Positions 6,685 to 15,025 of a DNA stretch of 64,000 nt are shown here, one piece after another. Positions within the stretch are counted from its first letter, which is position 1, and every line of letters begins with the position of its first letter. The translations under genes and the position numbers were made by a program. Origin of the DNA: Pseudoneobacillus rhizosphaerae (GTDB lineage Bacteria; Bacillota; Bacilli; Bacillales; Cytobacillaceae); NCBI RefSeq assembly GCF_917563885.1, contig NZ_CAKJTG010000008.1, positions 124,001-188,000 of the forward strand, read 5' to 3'. The notes beneath the pieces were generated by a model. That model made no database searches. It had not been told where the DNA came from and was given only the letters and a program-made list of their open reading frames with translations.

Positions 6685-9051
6685 ATGAAATTTAGTACTT
6701 ATTTTAATCTGATTAAGCCGGAATATATCTACCTAAAACTTACTCCTAACAATTCTATCCGCAATCAATCCACCAACAAAATCGCAAAAGCTATTTCATC
6801 ATTATACAAAAACTTACTCCAAAACATTAAGAAGGAAGAGGCTAAGGCTATTAAATTACTAGGCAAAGAATTCTTGTTTGGTACCAAGTACTCTTATGAA
6901 GTAAGCCCTAAGGTTAGTTATTACGTGTATATAGAGAAGAAAAAGGTTGAGTTTTACTTCATCATACCTAAACAGCACCATTCATTCTTAAAGGAAAAAA
7001 TCAGTGATGTATGGAGTAATATTACCATTAAAGAGGTTGAATTGCTCCCTGCTTTCTCAGAAACGGCAACCAAGTATCAAATGGTTTATACAAAGGAAGA
7101 TGGATTGAGTTTAGCCGTTGATCGTAGAAATTCAGACTTACTCCAATCTAAATTAAATATTGTGGATGTCATGGAGGAAGGGGATAAGGTTGGAGTATTT
7201 TATAACTTCATTCCTGCTACACAATTTACCTGGAGGAGTTCTTATGAAGCTACTATTCGTAAAGTGAAAAAGAATCTACCTACAGATAGGAATAAAATGG
7301 GGATAGCCTATGCTTTAAAATTTGTTTTCGGCATACTTGCTTCAGTTGTGGATGATATTGGTGAAGCTATCGGAGGTGAAAATAAAAGTAAGAAAGGTGA
7401 AAACAGTATAGATCTACTGGAGAAAACACTTGAAAGATTAAATGGAGGCAAACAAATAAATGATTCTACCAGAAAGAAAGCTAATGCAACTATCCTAAAT
7501 ACTCAAATTGTGGTTATGAGTGAAAGCCAGGATAAATTACGGCAGCATAATAATGCAAAAAGTTTAACTCAAGCATTTGAAACCATTACTGAGGATAATC
7601 GATTAGTACCAAAGAAATTAAAGTCAGATTTCAAATTCACTGACTATCTGATCAAGGGAGCTGAGACAAATAAAGTAGGGGATGAAGAGGTACAAAATTT
7701 TGTGAGTATGGCAGGAAGAGATATTCTAGAGAAACACAACTTTATTGAAAAGGTTGATACACAAGAAACACAAGTACCAGAGGACTTACAAAAAGGTGTT
7801 TTCAGAATTGGCGAAAGTACCTTTAGAGGAAATAAAAAAGAAGCCTATCTATCCACAGATAAAGAATATAAACAATTAACTTTAGTATTAATCGGTCCTA
7901 CTCGCGCAGGTAAATCTACTCTAATTGGAAATCTATCCTATGATGCAATCAGGAATGATGAATGTGTAGTATTATTCGATTACATCAAAAATTGTGAGCT
8001 TAGTGATGAGGTATCTGCATTATTTCCAGAAGATAAAGTATTAAATATCGAATGTCATGATTTTAAGACTTTGCAGGGGATGGGATATAACGAGATACCA
8101 ACAAGTGCGGATCCATTCATTCGCTATGCTAATGCAAAGAAAATGACTACCCAACTTACAACATTAGTTAATTCCATTAATGCAGATGATACAACATTTT
8201 CAGCTCGTATGAATCGATTCATGACAAGTGCAGCTTTAACAGTATTCCTAAGTGCTGGGAATGTAAAAGATGTTTTTTCTGTACTGCAAAATCACGTTAA
8301 GCGAGCAGAGTATATAGAAAAAGTGCCTTCAAGCCAGTTTGAAAATATGGAAGAATACATTGGGTATTTAAGGGAACTTGATGATCGGGATAAAGAAGGA
8401 GCTGTTAAAGGTACAAAATTACATCTTGTAGAGGGTATTATTAGCCGACTTAACAAGTTAAAAGATAATCCATATATGGAGCTGATGCTTAAGAAAGGGA
8501 CTGAAAATAACATCAATCTTGTAGAAGAGGTACAAAAGAATCAGATTATCTGTATTAAAATGCCAGAAACGATGTTTTCCACAGATAATGAACGTGATGT
8601 GTATACAACTTACTGGATGACTAAAATCTATCTAGCGCTCCAGGTGAGAAGTGAAAACATACCTGAGCGAGACAAACAACGAAAAGTAAATTTAATCATC
8701 GATGAATTATACCAAGTGCAAAACACTGAGCAATTATTAAAACAGCGCTTATCTCGTATGGCTAAGTTCGGAATGAAACCAATCATCAGCTGCCACTACT
8801 TAAATCAAATAAAACATATTCGCGACGAATTACGGTCAGCTAATGCTAGTTACATGTTGATAAGCGGATGTGATAAGGAGAATTTCAAGGAGTTAAAGAG
8901 TGAGCTGTATCCATTTGTGGAAGAGGACCTGCTTAAATTACCTCGATACCATTCGATGAATTTAATTAAGAGTAAAGATGGTTATGGTCGATTCATAACT
9001 AAACTACCTGCTCCAATAGAAGAAATGAATAAAGTTGTATCTGGCTCATAG
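6685..9051 (+). CDS. VirD4/TraG/HerA-like DNA-translocation ATPase
   Basis: A 788-residue ATPase. The P-loop is GPTRAGKST at residues 404-412. The Walker B segment is NLIIDEL with Asp673 and Glu674, followed by YQVQNTEQLLKQRLSRMAKFGM. This is the pattern of the coupling-protein branch (VirD4/TraG, HerA, FtsK) that pumps DNA or proteins. The first 390 residues form a large domain I do not recognise, with no clear transmembrane anchor, so membrane contact may come through the two preceding membrane proteins. The gene starts 2 bp after the M23 gene. It could be a mating-type coupling ATPase, a phage packaging or partition motor, or a defence factor. It appears intact. Confidence 0.75.
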   Translation: MKFSTYFNLIKPEYIYLKLTPNNSIRNQSTNKIAKAISSLYKNLLQNIKKEEAKAIKLLGKEFLFGTKYSYEVSPKVSYYVYIEKKKVEFYFIIPKQHHSFLKEKISDVWSNITIKEVELLPAFSETATKYQMVYTKEDGLSLAVDRRNSDLLQSKLNIVDVMEEGDKVGVFYNFIPATQFTWRSSYEATIRKVKKNLPTDRNKMGIAYALKFVFGILASVVDDIGEAIGGENKSKKGENSIDLLEKTLERLNGGKQINDSTRKKANATILNTQIVVMSESQDKLRQHNNAKSLTQAFETITEDNRLVPKKLKSDFKFTDYLIKGAETNKVGDEEVQNFVSMAGRDILEKHNFIEKVDTQETQVPEDLQKGVFRIGESTFRGNKKEAYLSTDKEYKQLTLVLIGPTRAGKSTLIGNLSYDAIRNDECVVLFDYIKNCELSDEVSALFPEDKVLNIECHDFKTLQGMGYNEIPTSADPFIRYANAKKMTTQLTTLVNSINADDTTFSARMNRFMTSAALTVFLSAGNVKDVFSVLQNHVKRAEYIEKVPSSQFENMEEYIGYLRELDDRDKEGAVKGTKLHLVEGIISRLNKLKDNPYMELMLKKGTENNINLVEEVQKNQIICIKMPETMFSTDNERDVYTTYWMTKIYLALQVRSENIPERDKQRKVNLIIDELYQVQNTEQLLKQRLSRMAKFGMKPIISCHYLNQIKHIRDELRSANASYMLISGCDKENFKELKSELYPFVEEDLLKLPRYHSMNLIKSKDGYGRFITKLPAPIEEMNKVVSGS

Positions 9052-9096
9052 GGGTTTACCCTACGAGCCTTTCTTGGTAAAAAGGAGGAATGCTTA

Positions 9097-9255
9097 ATGC
9101 GTCCAGTAGTGATTGAAATGGTAAAAGGTAAGCCTATTGTGGTCAGTTGTCCGAAAAAGGTGCAAGTGATTATCCGAGAACCTAAAAAACGTAGTTTGAA
9201 AAAGCGAATCAAGACGATGGTTTATCAAGTGAAATCCTTTTTCGGCATCCAATAG
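9097..9255 (+). CDS. Small basic protein, unknown function
   Basis: A 52-residue reading frame with a near-perfect ribosome-binding site (AAAGGAGG eight bases upstream) and a terminator overlapping its stop codon, which marks it as the last gene of the cassette. The N-terminal half is hydrophobic beta-like (VVIEMVKGKPIVVS). The C-terminal half is strongly basic (PKKRSLKKRIK) and could bind nucleic acid or membrane phospholipid. I recognise no family. Confidence 0.6.
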   Translation: MRPVVIEMVKGKPIVVSCPKKVQVIIREPKKRSLKKRIKTMVYQVKSFFGIQ

Positions 9256-9268
9256 GATGTCTTTTTTT
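9244..9268 (+). terminator. Terminator ending the conjugation-like cassette
   Basis: A 7-bp stem (9244-9250 with 9255-9261, loop AATA) is followed by seven T residues. It isolates the cassette from the recombinase transcription unit. Confidence 0.75.
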
Positions 9269-9274
9269 CTTCAT

Positions 9275-9304
9275 TAATATAGACAGGCCTCATTCTCATA
9301 CAGT
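9275..9304 (+). promoter_or_regulatory. Candidate SigE promoter with SpoIIID-like box for the recombinase operon
   Basis: TAATATA (9275-9281) and CATACAGT (9297-9304) are separated by 15 bp. They match the mother-cell SigE consensus (KMATATT, then CATACANT), with one mismatch in the -35 and none in the -10. Overlapping it, ATAGACAGGC at 9279-9288 fits the SpoIIID consensus WWRRACARNY at every position. Known biology: B. subtilis spoIVCA is a SigE gene that needs SpoIIID. The promoter lies between the preceding terminator and the recombinase operon. The match was made by eye. Confidence 0.6.
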
Positions 9305-9322
9305 GTATAGAGGTGAGACAAC

Positions 9323-9490
9323 ATGAAGGTAATAATTGTAAAGGGTCCTCATACTGACGAGAACATTGTTAAATGCTATCATATAATAGCGCAGCATATC
9401 AGAAAGGAGATTCTTCATGAAAGCACTTTATGGAAGAGTATCTATAGAGGACCAATCGACGAAGGGCTACGGGCTAAAGAATCAGATTGA
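9323..9490 (+). CDS. Small ORF overlapping the recombinase start
   Basis: A 55-residue frame starting at ATG 9323, preceded by AGAGGTGAG. It runs 74 bp into the recombinase gene in another frame. The first half (MKVIIVKGPHTDENIVKCYH) looks protein-like; the second half is constrained by the overlap. It could be a small regulator (directionality factor) or a leader peptide coupling recombinase translation. If the predicted SigE promoter is used, the ribosome-binding site lies almost at the 5-prime end of the mRNA, which may limit its translation. Confidence 0.4.
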   Translation: MKVIIVKGPHTDENIVKCYHIIAQHIRKEILHESTLWKSIYRGPIDEGLRAKESD

Positions 9491-10907
9491 TGAATGTAAA
9501 AAGAAAATCGGAAATGAAGAACATTTAATTTTTTTAGATGAAGGGATTTCAGGAGAAGTTTTAGATCGCCCAGGGTTAACACAATTGCGTGAAGCTGTTC
9601 AATCTGGAATCGTCACCGAAATTATTTGTTATGATCCAGACCGTCTATCCAGAAAATTAATGCACCAGCTCATGCTCGATGAAGAATTTCGAAAAAAAGG
9701 GGTATTTGTTGAGTTTGTTAATGGTGAATATGCTCAAACAGCCGAAGGACAATTATTTAAAAATATCCGTGGTTCTATATCTGAATTCGAAAAAGAAAAG
9801 ATTAAACAAAGAACCAAAGGTGGAAAATTACGAAAAGCCCGTGAAGGGAAAGTATTAGGTAATTACGGCCTTTATGGATACGGGTTTGATAAAGATAAAA
9901 ATACCTACACTATAGATGAAGAAGAAGCGAAAGTGGTTCGAATGATATTTGATTACTTCACAGATGCTACGAGCCCCTTTAAAGGCATTAATGGAATAGC
10001 AAAGCACTTAACAGAAATCGGTATCCCTACAGCCAAAAAAAAGCAAGTGTGGCATCGTCAAGTAGTACGACAGATTCTACTCAATGAATCTTATACTGGC
10101 CGTCATGCTCATAACAAACACAACACCGATGGGAATTATGTTCGCAAACAATCAGGGCAAGCAACGATCCAATCATTACGACCACAAGAAGAGTGGATTT
10201 ATGTAAGTATTCCGCGAATTATTCCAGATGAACAATTCAACGTTGCTCAAGAATTTTTGGCTCAATCCAGGAGGCGATTTGCCAAAGAATCTTTAAATCA
10301 ATATTTGTTATCAGGTCTTTTAATATGTAAAGATTGCGGTAATACGATGAGCGGAAGAAGAGTAAAATGGTGGGGGAATTACAAATTTATATATTCAGAT
10401 ATAAAAAATACAGCTGGAGCTAAGGTGAAAGGCTGCGGTAACTATATTCAAATTGATGAAATCGAGGAAGAAGTTTGGAAACATATATTAAAAATATTGA
10501 ATGAACCCGAAAAAATCCTTCAGTATAAGGCAAGTACTAAGGAACGAGATTATTACCAAAATGAATTGGAACAGATTTCAAAAGAAATAGAGAAAAACAA
10601 AAAAGGACGACAACGTTTATTAACGCTAGTCGCCATGAGTGATGATCTTGATTTGACGGAAATCAAAGATCAGCTTGAAGAACTTCAAAGTCGTGAGAAA
10701 ACACTACAAACACAGTATAACCAATTAGAAGAACAATTAAAAGGCTTAGGAATTGATAATAGTGAATCATTAATGAGAAGAGCCATCGAGTTAAAATTAA
10801 CTTTGAAAGAGGAGCTTTCTTTTGATGGCAAAAAGGAAGTCATACGTTCTTTGGTGAAACAAATAGCGGTAACTAAAGAAAAAGAGGTCGAGATTTATTT
10901 GTTTTAA
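9417..10907 (+). CDS. spoIVCA: Large serine recombinase, SpoIVCA-type sigK element excisionase
   Basis: A 496-residue site-specific recombinase starting at ATG 9417, seven bases after AAAGGAG. Residues 1-150 are the resolvase catalytic domain with nucleophile Ser9 (GRVSIEDQ) and the conserved DRLSRK. Residues about 155-280 form the DNA-binding recombinase domain ([19 protein letters not shown]). A zinc ribbon (CKDCG near 304, KGCGNY near 341) and a Glu/Lys coiled coil at 375-450 follow. Length and domain order match SpoIVCA (about 500 residues). The gene stops 20 bp before sequence that matches the 3-prime half of sigK, so it almost certainly acts on that junction. In B. subtilis the recombinase lies at the other end of the element and in the opposite orientation. 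Confidence 0.88.
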   Translation: MKALYGRVSIEDQSTKGYGLKNQIDECKKKIGNEEHLIFLDEGISGEVLDRPGLTQLREAVQSGIVTEIICYDPDRLSRKLMHQLMLDEEFRKKGVFVEFVNGEYAQTAEGQLFKNIRGSISEFEKEKIKQRTKGGKLRKAREGKVLGNYGLYGYGFDKDKNTYTIDEEEAKVVRMIFDYFTDATSPFKGINGIAKHLTEIGIPTAKKKQVWHRQVVRQILLNESYTGRHAHNKHNTDGNYVRKQSGQATIQSLRPQEEWIYVSIPRIIPDEQFNVAQEFLAQSRRRFAKESLNQYLLSGLLICKDCGNTMSGRRVKWWGNYKFIYSDIKNTAGAKVKGCGNYIQIDEIEEEVWKHILKILNEPEKILQYKASTKERDYYQNELEQISKEIEKNKKGRQRLLTLVAMSDDLDLTEIKDQLEELQSREKTLQTQYNQLEEQLKGLGIDNSESLMRRAIELKLTLKEELSFDGKKEVIRSLVKQIAVTKEKEVEIYLF

Positions 10908-10944
10908 TTATTGCTACACTAATGACATAGAGAATGAAATTTTA
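10908..10944 (+). other. Right attachment junction of the sigK intervening element
   Basis: After the recombinase stop, the sigK frame becomes recognisable at ATA-GAG-AAT-GAA (Ile-Glu-Asn-Glu, 10927 onward). AATGA occurs at 10921-10925 and 10933-10937. B. subtilis skin recombines within a 5-bp AATGA repeat at the matching codons. Upstream of 10921 the frame continues without homology to SigK and hits a stop at 10870-10872. The exact crossover cannot be fixed without the left junction. Confidence 0.7.
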
Positions 10945-11316
10945 ATGCATTTGCGTGCTTTAAAGAAGACAAAAAAGGATGTTTCCTTACACGACCCAAT
11001 TGGGCAGGATAAGGAGGGAAATGAAATTTCTCTCATTGATGTACTTAAATCAGAATCTGAAGATGTAATTGATACGATTCAATTAAATATGGAACTTGAG
11101 AAAATTAAAGTATATATTGACGTGTTGGATGAAAGAGAGAGAGAAGTCATCGTAGGGCGTTTTGGATTAGATTTGCAAAAGGAAAAAACACAAAGAGAAA
11201 TTGCGAAAGAACTTGGGATTTCTAGAAGCTATGTTTCTAGAATTGAAAAAAGAGCTTTGATGAAGATGTTTCACGAATTTTATCGGGCAGAAAAAGAGAA
11301 ACGAAAAAAACGCTAA
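10927..11316 (+). pseudogene. sigK: 3-prime half of sigK (SpoIIIC-like), interrupted gene segment
   Basis: Codes for the C-terminal 130 residues of the late mother-cell sigma factor Sig[15 protein letters not shown], then [30 protein letters not shown] and the region-4 helix-turn-helix [20 protein letters not shown], ending EKRKKR. There is no initiator with a ribosome-binding site (Met at 10945 is internal) and no promoter, so this is not an independent gene. In B. subtilis the same split occurs near residue 113 of 241, and excision of skin joins the halves during sporulation. Region 2 and the pro-sequence must lie beyond the left edge, on the far side of the element. It is labelled pseudogene only because it is a gene fragment; it is expected to be functional after excision. 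Confidence 0.93.
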
Positions 11317-11320
11317 TAAG

Positions 11321-11364
11321 AAAAAGCTTATGCTCATATATAGTATAAGCTTTTTCTTTTTTTC
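11321..11364 (+). terminator. Terminator after sigK
   Basis: A 14-bp stem (11321-11334 with 11342-11355, one G-T pair, loop CATATAT) is followed by CTTTTTTTC. It is placed correctly for ending the rebuilt sigK transcript. Confidence 0.85.
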
Positions 11365-11451
11365 TTTTCTTTCGGGTATCGTAATAAATTTATAGAAATT
11401 TTCCGAAAATATTATTATAATAAACATGTACATAAATAAAGGGGGATTTTC

Positions 11452-13248
11452 ATGACTGCCACAACATATTCAGCTGTTTGGGACTTAGAAGTATTTTTTG
11501 AGGGAGGGAGTAGCTCTCCTGATTTTCAAGCACATCTTGTAGAAACGGAAAAGAAACTAAAAGCTTTTGAAGAAAAGGTTAAGACGTGGAATGATACAAC
11601 AATACAAGAGAACGCAAACACACTACATGAGCTATTAGAACAATTCCAGTTAATTACTAAGGCTCTACGTCAAGAAGGGGCATTTGTAAGCTGTTTACAA
11701 GCACAAAACACTGCTGACAAAAAAGCTTCTGAGCTTCAGTCACGTGTTACAGGGTTAAGCGCTTCATTTCAATCCTCGCTTACTTTATTTGATGAAAAAT
11801 TGATTTCTTTTCCAGAGGACATGTGGTCTACAATTCTAGCCGACGATCGTATTTCACAGCTTTCATTTGTTCTTACGGAACGTCGACAACGGGCTATGGA
11901 AAAGCTTTCAAAAGAGGAAGAAACACTTATCAATGCATTAGGTGTAGATGGATATCATAGCTGGGGTCAAATGTACGATCTTATAGTTGGTACGATTCAA
12001 ATCCCAGTTGAAGAAAATGGCGAAGTAAAACCATTATCTGTGGGTCAAGCTTCTAATAAATTTTCAAGCTCAGACCGTAATATTAGAGAGTCTGTCTTTG
12101 AAAACTGGGAAAAGGCGTGGGGGGATAAGGCAGACATTCTATCCAAAACATTAAATCATTTAGCAGGCTTCCGCCTAAATGTTTATAAAAAACGCGGTTG
12201 GGAGGATGTATTAAAAGAACCTCTTGATATCAATCGTATGAGTAAACAGACATTGGATACGATGTGGGATGTCATTTCCGACCATAAGCAACCATTTGTA
12301 AAATACTTAAAGAAGAAAGCAGATCTTTTAGGTTTAGAAAAATTAAGCTGGTATGATCTTGATGCGCCAATTGGTGAAAGTGAAACTAAATTATCTTATC
12401 AAGAGGGTGCTGAATTTATCCTTGAGCATTTTGCACAATTTGGAGAAGAAAAAACGAAGTTTGCCAAAATGGCTTTTGAAGATCGCTGGATTGAAGCGGA
12501 GGATCGTGCAGGAAAAAGACCTGGTGGTTTTCATACCTACTTCCCTGAGTCTGCTGAGTCACGTATTTTTATGACCTATTCTGGAACACCTTCTAATATT
12601 TCGACTCTTGCACATGAGCTAGGACATGGTTTCCATACGTATGCAATGAGAGACTTACACCCGTTAAATCGTAATTATGCCATGAACGTTGCAGAGACAG
12701 CCTCTACATTTGCAGAGCTGATTTTAGCAGATGCTTCAGTTAAAAATGCAACATCAAAAGAAGAGAAAGTGGCTTTGTTAGAAGATAAGGTTCAACGTTC
12801 GGTAGCATTACTTATGAATATTCATGCCCGTTTTATTTTCGAAACAAGGTTTTACGAAGCAAGAAAATCAGGTATGGTAAGTGCTGAAAAGTTAAATGAA
12901 TTAATGTTACAAGCTCAAAAAGAAGCATACGGAAATGGTCTTGATGAATATCATCCATTATTCTGGGCTTCTAAGCTACATTTCTTTATAACTGGGGTAC
13001 CTTTCTATAACTTCCCGTATACTTTTGGCTATTTATTCTCGTTAGGAATTTATAGTAAGGCGTTAGAAGAAGGAAAAGGCTATGAAGAAAAGTATATTGC
13101 TTTACTTAAAGATACAGCCTGTATGACTGTTGAAGAGCTAGCGAAAAAGCATTTGAATGTTGATTTAACAGAGCGCGAATTCTGGGAAGACGCAGTAAAG
13201 CTTTGCGTAAGAGATGTAGAAGAATTACTTACCCTTCTAAACGAATAA
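11452..13248 (+). CDS. M3-family oligoendopeptidase (PepF-type)
   Basis: A 598-residue zinc peptidase with the HEXXH signature HELGHGFH (His388, Glu389, His392) and a downstream glutamate ligand in NVAETASTFAELIL. The family degrades short peptides in the cytoplasm. There is no signal peptide. The start ATG 11452 follows GGGGGATTTTTC. A TATAAT hexamer at 11416-11421 is a possible -10, but no good -35 was found. It is monocistronic, bounded by terminators after sigK and at 13255. B. subtilis relatives are YjbG (PepF) and YusX; I cannot say which is orthologous. It lies between sigK and pssA. Confidence 0.9.
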   Translation: MTATTYSAVWDLEVFFEGGSSSPDFQAHLVETEKKLKAFEEKVKTWNDTTIQENANTLHELLEQFQLITKALRQEGAFVSCLQAQNTADKKASELQSRVTGLSASFQSSLTLFDEKLISFPEDMWSTILADDRISQLSFVLTERRQRAMEKLSKEEETLINALGVDGYHSWGQMYDLIVGTIQIPVEENGEVKPLSVGQASNKFSSSDRNIRESVFENWEKAWGDKADILSKTLNHLAGFRLNVYKKRGWEDVLKEPLDINRMSKQTLDTMWDVISDHKQPFVKYLKKKADLLGLEKLSWYDLDAPIGESETKLSYQEGAEFILEHFAQFGEEKTKFAKMAFEDRWIEAEDRAGKRPGGFHTYFPESAESRIFMTYSGTPSNISTLAHELGHGFHTYAMRDLHPLNRNYAMNVAETASTFAELILADASVKNATSKEEKVALLEDKVQRSVALLMNIHARFIFETRFYEARKSGMVSAEKLNELMLQAQKEAYGNGLDEYHPLFWASKLHFFITGVPFYNFPYTFGYLFSLGIYSKALEEGKGYEEKYIALLKDTACMTVEELAKKHLNVDLTEREFWEDAVKLCVRDVEELLTLLNE

Positions 13249-13254
13249 TACAGA

Positions 13255-13293
13255 AAGAACACATAACCCATATAGGTGATGTGTTCTTTTTTA
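13255..13293. terminator. Terminator between peptidase gene and pssA
   Basis: AAGAACACAT (13255-13264) pairs with ATGTGTTCTT (13279-13288) and is followed by T-rich sequence. It lies between convergent genes, with A-richness on the other side, so it may work both ways. Confidence 0.75.
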
Positions 13294-13300
13294 TATATAA

Positions 13301-13852
13301 TCAAACCTTCCTAAGCCTAAAAGGACTAATCATTAAAAGGGAGAGAATAATGATAATGAATATGAATGTTTGAGGTGGAAGAATGGGAATAGTCAAATAG
13401 CTTAGGGTTGCTAAACATCCTGCTACTGTAATAGGAAGACCTGTAAAATAGCCATTGTTTTCAGTAATATTAAACCGTGCTAATCTCAATGCACCGCAAG
13501 CTATATAAAATACAGTGAAAAAAGAACTTGGCCCACCAAACTCATGTAAAATTCCTTGGTATAATAATAGTGCAGGAGCCACTCCAAATGATATAATATC
13601 ACACATGGAATCTAGTTGTTTACCTAGCTCTGATTCGATATTAAATTTTCTTGCTACCATTCCATCAAAACGATCTGCAAAGGCTGCGACAAAGATTAGA
13701 AGTAAACTTAAATTTAAATCTCCATGTATACTGGAAATGATCGCGTACCCACCAAGCGATAGATTGATTAACGTCAACATATTTGCCGTTTGGGATTTTA
13801 ATTTTTTTATCGTTTGATCAATTACATTGGATAAGAACAATTTTAATTCCAC
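13301..13852 (-). CDS. pssA: CDP-diacylglycerol-serine O-phosphatidyltransferase
   Basis: A 183-residue integral membrane enzyme that makes phosphatidylserine from CDP-diacylglycerol and serine, the first step toward phosphatidylethanolamine. The CDP-alcohol phosphotransferase motif is complete: Asp63-Gly64, Ala67-Arg68, Gly77, Asp81 and Asp85. Several hydrophobic helices follow (TFIFIIIILSLLMI at the C-terminus). The start is GTG 13852 with AAAAGGAG upstream. An N-terminal extension of about 24 residues precedes the usual first helix (MLTLINLSLGGYAI), so a shorter start at Met25 is possible. It is divergent from psd, which uses its product. Confidence 0.92.
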   Translation of the reverse strand: MELKLFLSNVIDQTIKKLKSQTANMLTLINLSLGGYAIISSIHGDLNLSLLLIFVAAFADRFDGMVARKFNIESELGKQLDSMCDIISFGVAPALLLYQGILHEFGGPSSFFTVFYIACGALRLARFNITENNGYFTGLPITVAGCLATLSYLTIPILPPQTFIFIIIILSLLMISPFRLRKV

Positions 13853-13967
13853 CTCACTCCTTTTATCAATCTTTTGAAAATTTGTACCTAACGATTATTT
13901 TCAATAATCTATTTTATTCTTCAGCACTATTAAAAATTCGTAAAGAGTATTTTTGGAGGTAAGCATA

Positions 13968-14750
13968 TTGTTAAAACCCTTTTATAGACTTGTAATTGAG
14001 TTAACAAATGGAAAATGGTCATCCATTATTTTAAGTAAATTTGCACGTTCCAAGTTAAGCAGGTTTATGGTTCCAGCTTTTGCTAAAGCATATAAAATTA
14101 ACATCAATGAAATGGAAGAGTCCATTGATCATTATTCAACCTTACATGATTTTTTTATTCGTAAATTAAAAAATGAAGCACGGCCGATTCATCAAGAAGA
14201 CGAAGCGATATTAAGTCCTGTCGACGCTGTAATTGAGGATGTTGGCAAAATCCAACCAAACTCCATAATCGAAGTTAAAGGAAAACAATATTCAATTTCT
14301 GAAATGCTTGGTAGTCTTGAAAAGGCAAAGCAATACTCAGATGGTACATATATGATTTTTTATTTAAGTCCAAGTCATTATCATCGTATCCATTCCCCAG
14401 TCACAGGGAAAGTTACCGATCAATGGGTACTTGGAGCAAAATCCTACCCTGTAAATAAATTAGGGTTAAAATACGGAAGAGATACTCTATCCAAAAATTA
14501 TCGTTCAATCACAGAAATTAATGTCTCGGGACATCCTATTGCAATGGTGAAGGTCGGAGCTATGTTTGTGAATTCCATTGAATTAACTCATGAAAATGAA
14601 AGGTTGACAAAAGGAAATGAAATGGCTTATTTTACATTTGGTTCAACGGTGATTCTATTATTGCCAAAGGACCACTTTACTCTCCTACCGACTATTCAAA
14701 CGCCATTTCATATTAAAGTGGGAGAAAAAATCGGTGAATTGCATTTGTAA
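13968..14750 (+). CDS. psd: Phosphatidylserine decarboxylase proenzyme
   Basis: A 260-residue enzyme converting phosphatidylserine to phosphatidylethanolamine at the membrane. The self-cleavage site that generates the pyruvoyl cofactor is Gly225-Ser226-Thr227 (YFTFGSTVILLLP). Cleavage yields a large beta and a small alpha chain. Other conserved stretches are DHYSTLHDFFIRKL and LSPSHYHRIHSPVTG. The TTG at 13968 is eight bases after GGAGG and is preferred over the in-frame TTG at 13953, which sits inside that site. pssA is divergent next door, giving the two-step pathway in one place. Confidence 0.95.
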   Translation: MLKPFYRLVIELTNGKWSSIILSKFARSKLSRFMVPAFAKAYKININEMEESIDHYSTLHDFFIRKLKNEARPIHQEDEAILSPVDAVIEDVGKIQPNSIIEVKGKQYSISEMLGSLEKAKQYSDGTYMIFYLSPSHYHRIHSPVTGKVTDQWVLGAKSYPVNKLGLKYGRDTLSKNYRSITEINVSGHPIAMVKVGAMFVNSIELTHENERLTKGNEMAYFTFGSTVILLLPKDHFTLLPTIQTPFHIKVGEKIGELHL

Positions 14751-14755
14751 GAAAA

Positions 14756-14782
14756 AAAGCCCTATAAAAAGGGCTTTCAATT
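14756..14782. terminator. Terminator shared by psd and sda
   Basis: AAAGCCCT and AGGGCTTT (14756-14763 with 14770-14777) form a hairpin between the convergent psd and sda genes, with runs of A on the left. It probably serves both strands. Confidence 0.75.
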
Positions 14783-14784
14783 TT

Positions 14785-14925
14785 TTAAGAAGATACTTTT
14801 ATTCTATTTGATAGGGCACGTCGGTGAATTTCTAATTCGATGAGGGAGATAAAATCTTGACTCAGATTTAATTCTCTTGCCTTAAAATAAGATTCAATTA
14901 ATAGTTCATCTGACAATTTACGCAT
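14785..14925 (-). CDS. sda: Sporulation checkpoint inhibitor Sda
   Basis: A 46-residue protein whose sequence ([19 protein letters not shown], then [13 protein letters not shown]) is clearly Sda, a helical hairpin that binds and inhibits the sporulation histidine kinase KinA. It blocks entry into sporulation when replication is perturbed or freshly initiated. The ATG at 14925 lies ten bases after GGAGG. The upstream region holds a DnaA-box cluster, matching the known DnaA control of sda in B. subtilis. The first helix Leu/Phe surface that contacts KinA is present. It is convergent with psd. Confidence 0.95.
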   Translation of the reverse strand: MRKLSDELLIESYFKARELNLSQDFISLIELEIHRRALSNRIKVSS

Positions 14926-15025
14926 GTCAGCATCCACCTCCTATTTTTTAAAAAAATGTTCTAATCTTTTCTATATTGTCATAAATTGATAGGTTATCCT
15001 TTGTTGTATCCTTAATTTATCAAAT

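Noticed and set aside
8982-9212. Leftward 76-codon frame across the end of the ATPase and the 52-codon gene
   Set aside because: No ribosome-binding site; it is antisense to two supported genes.
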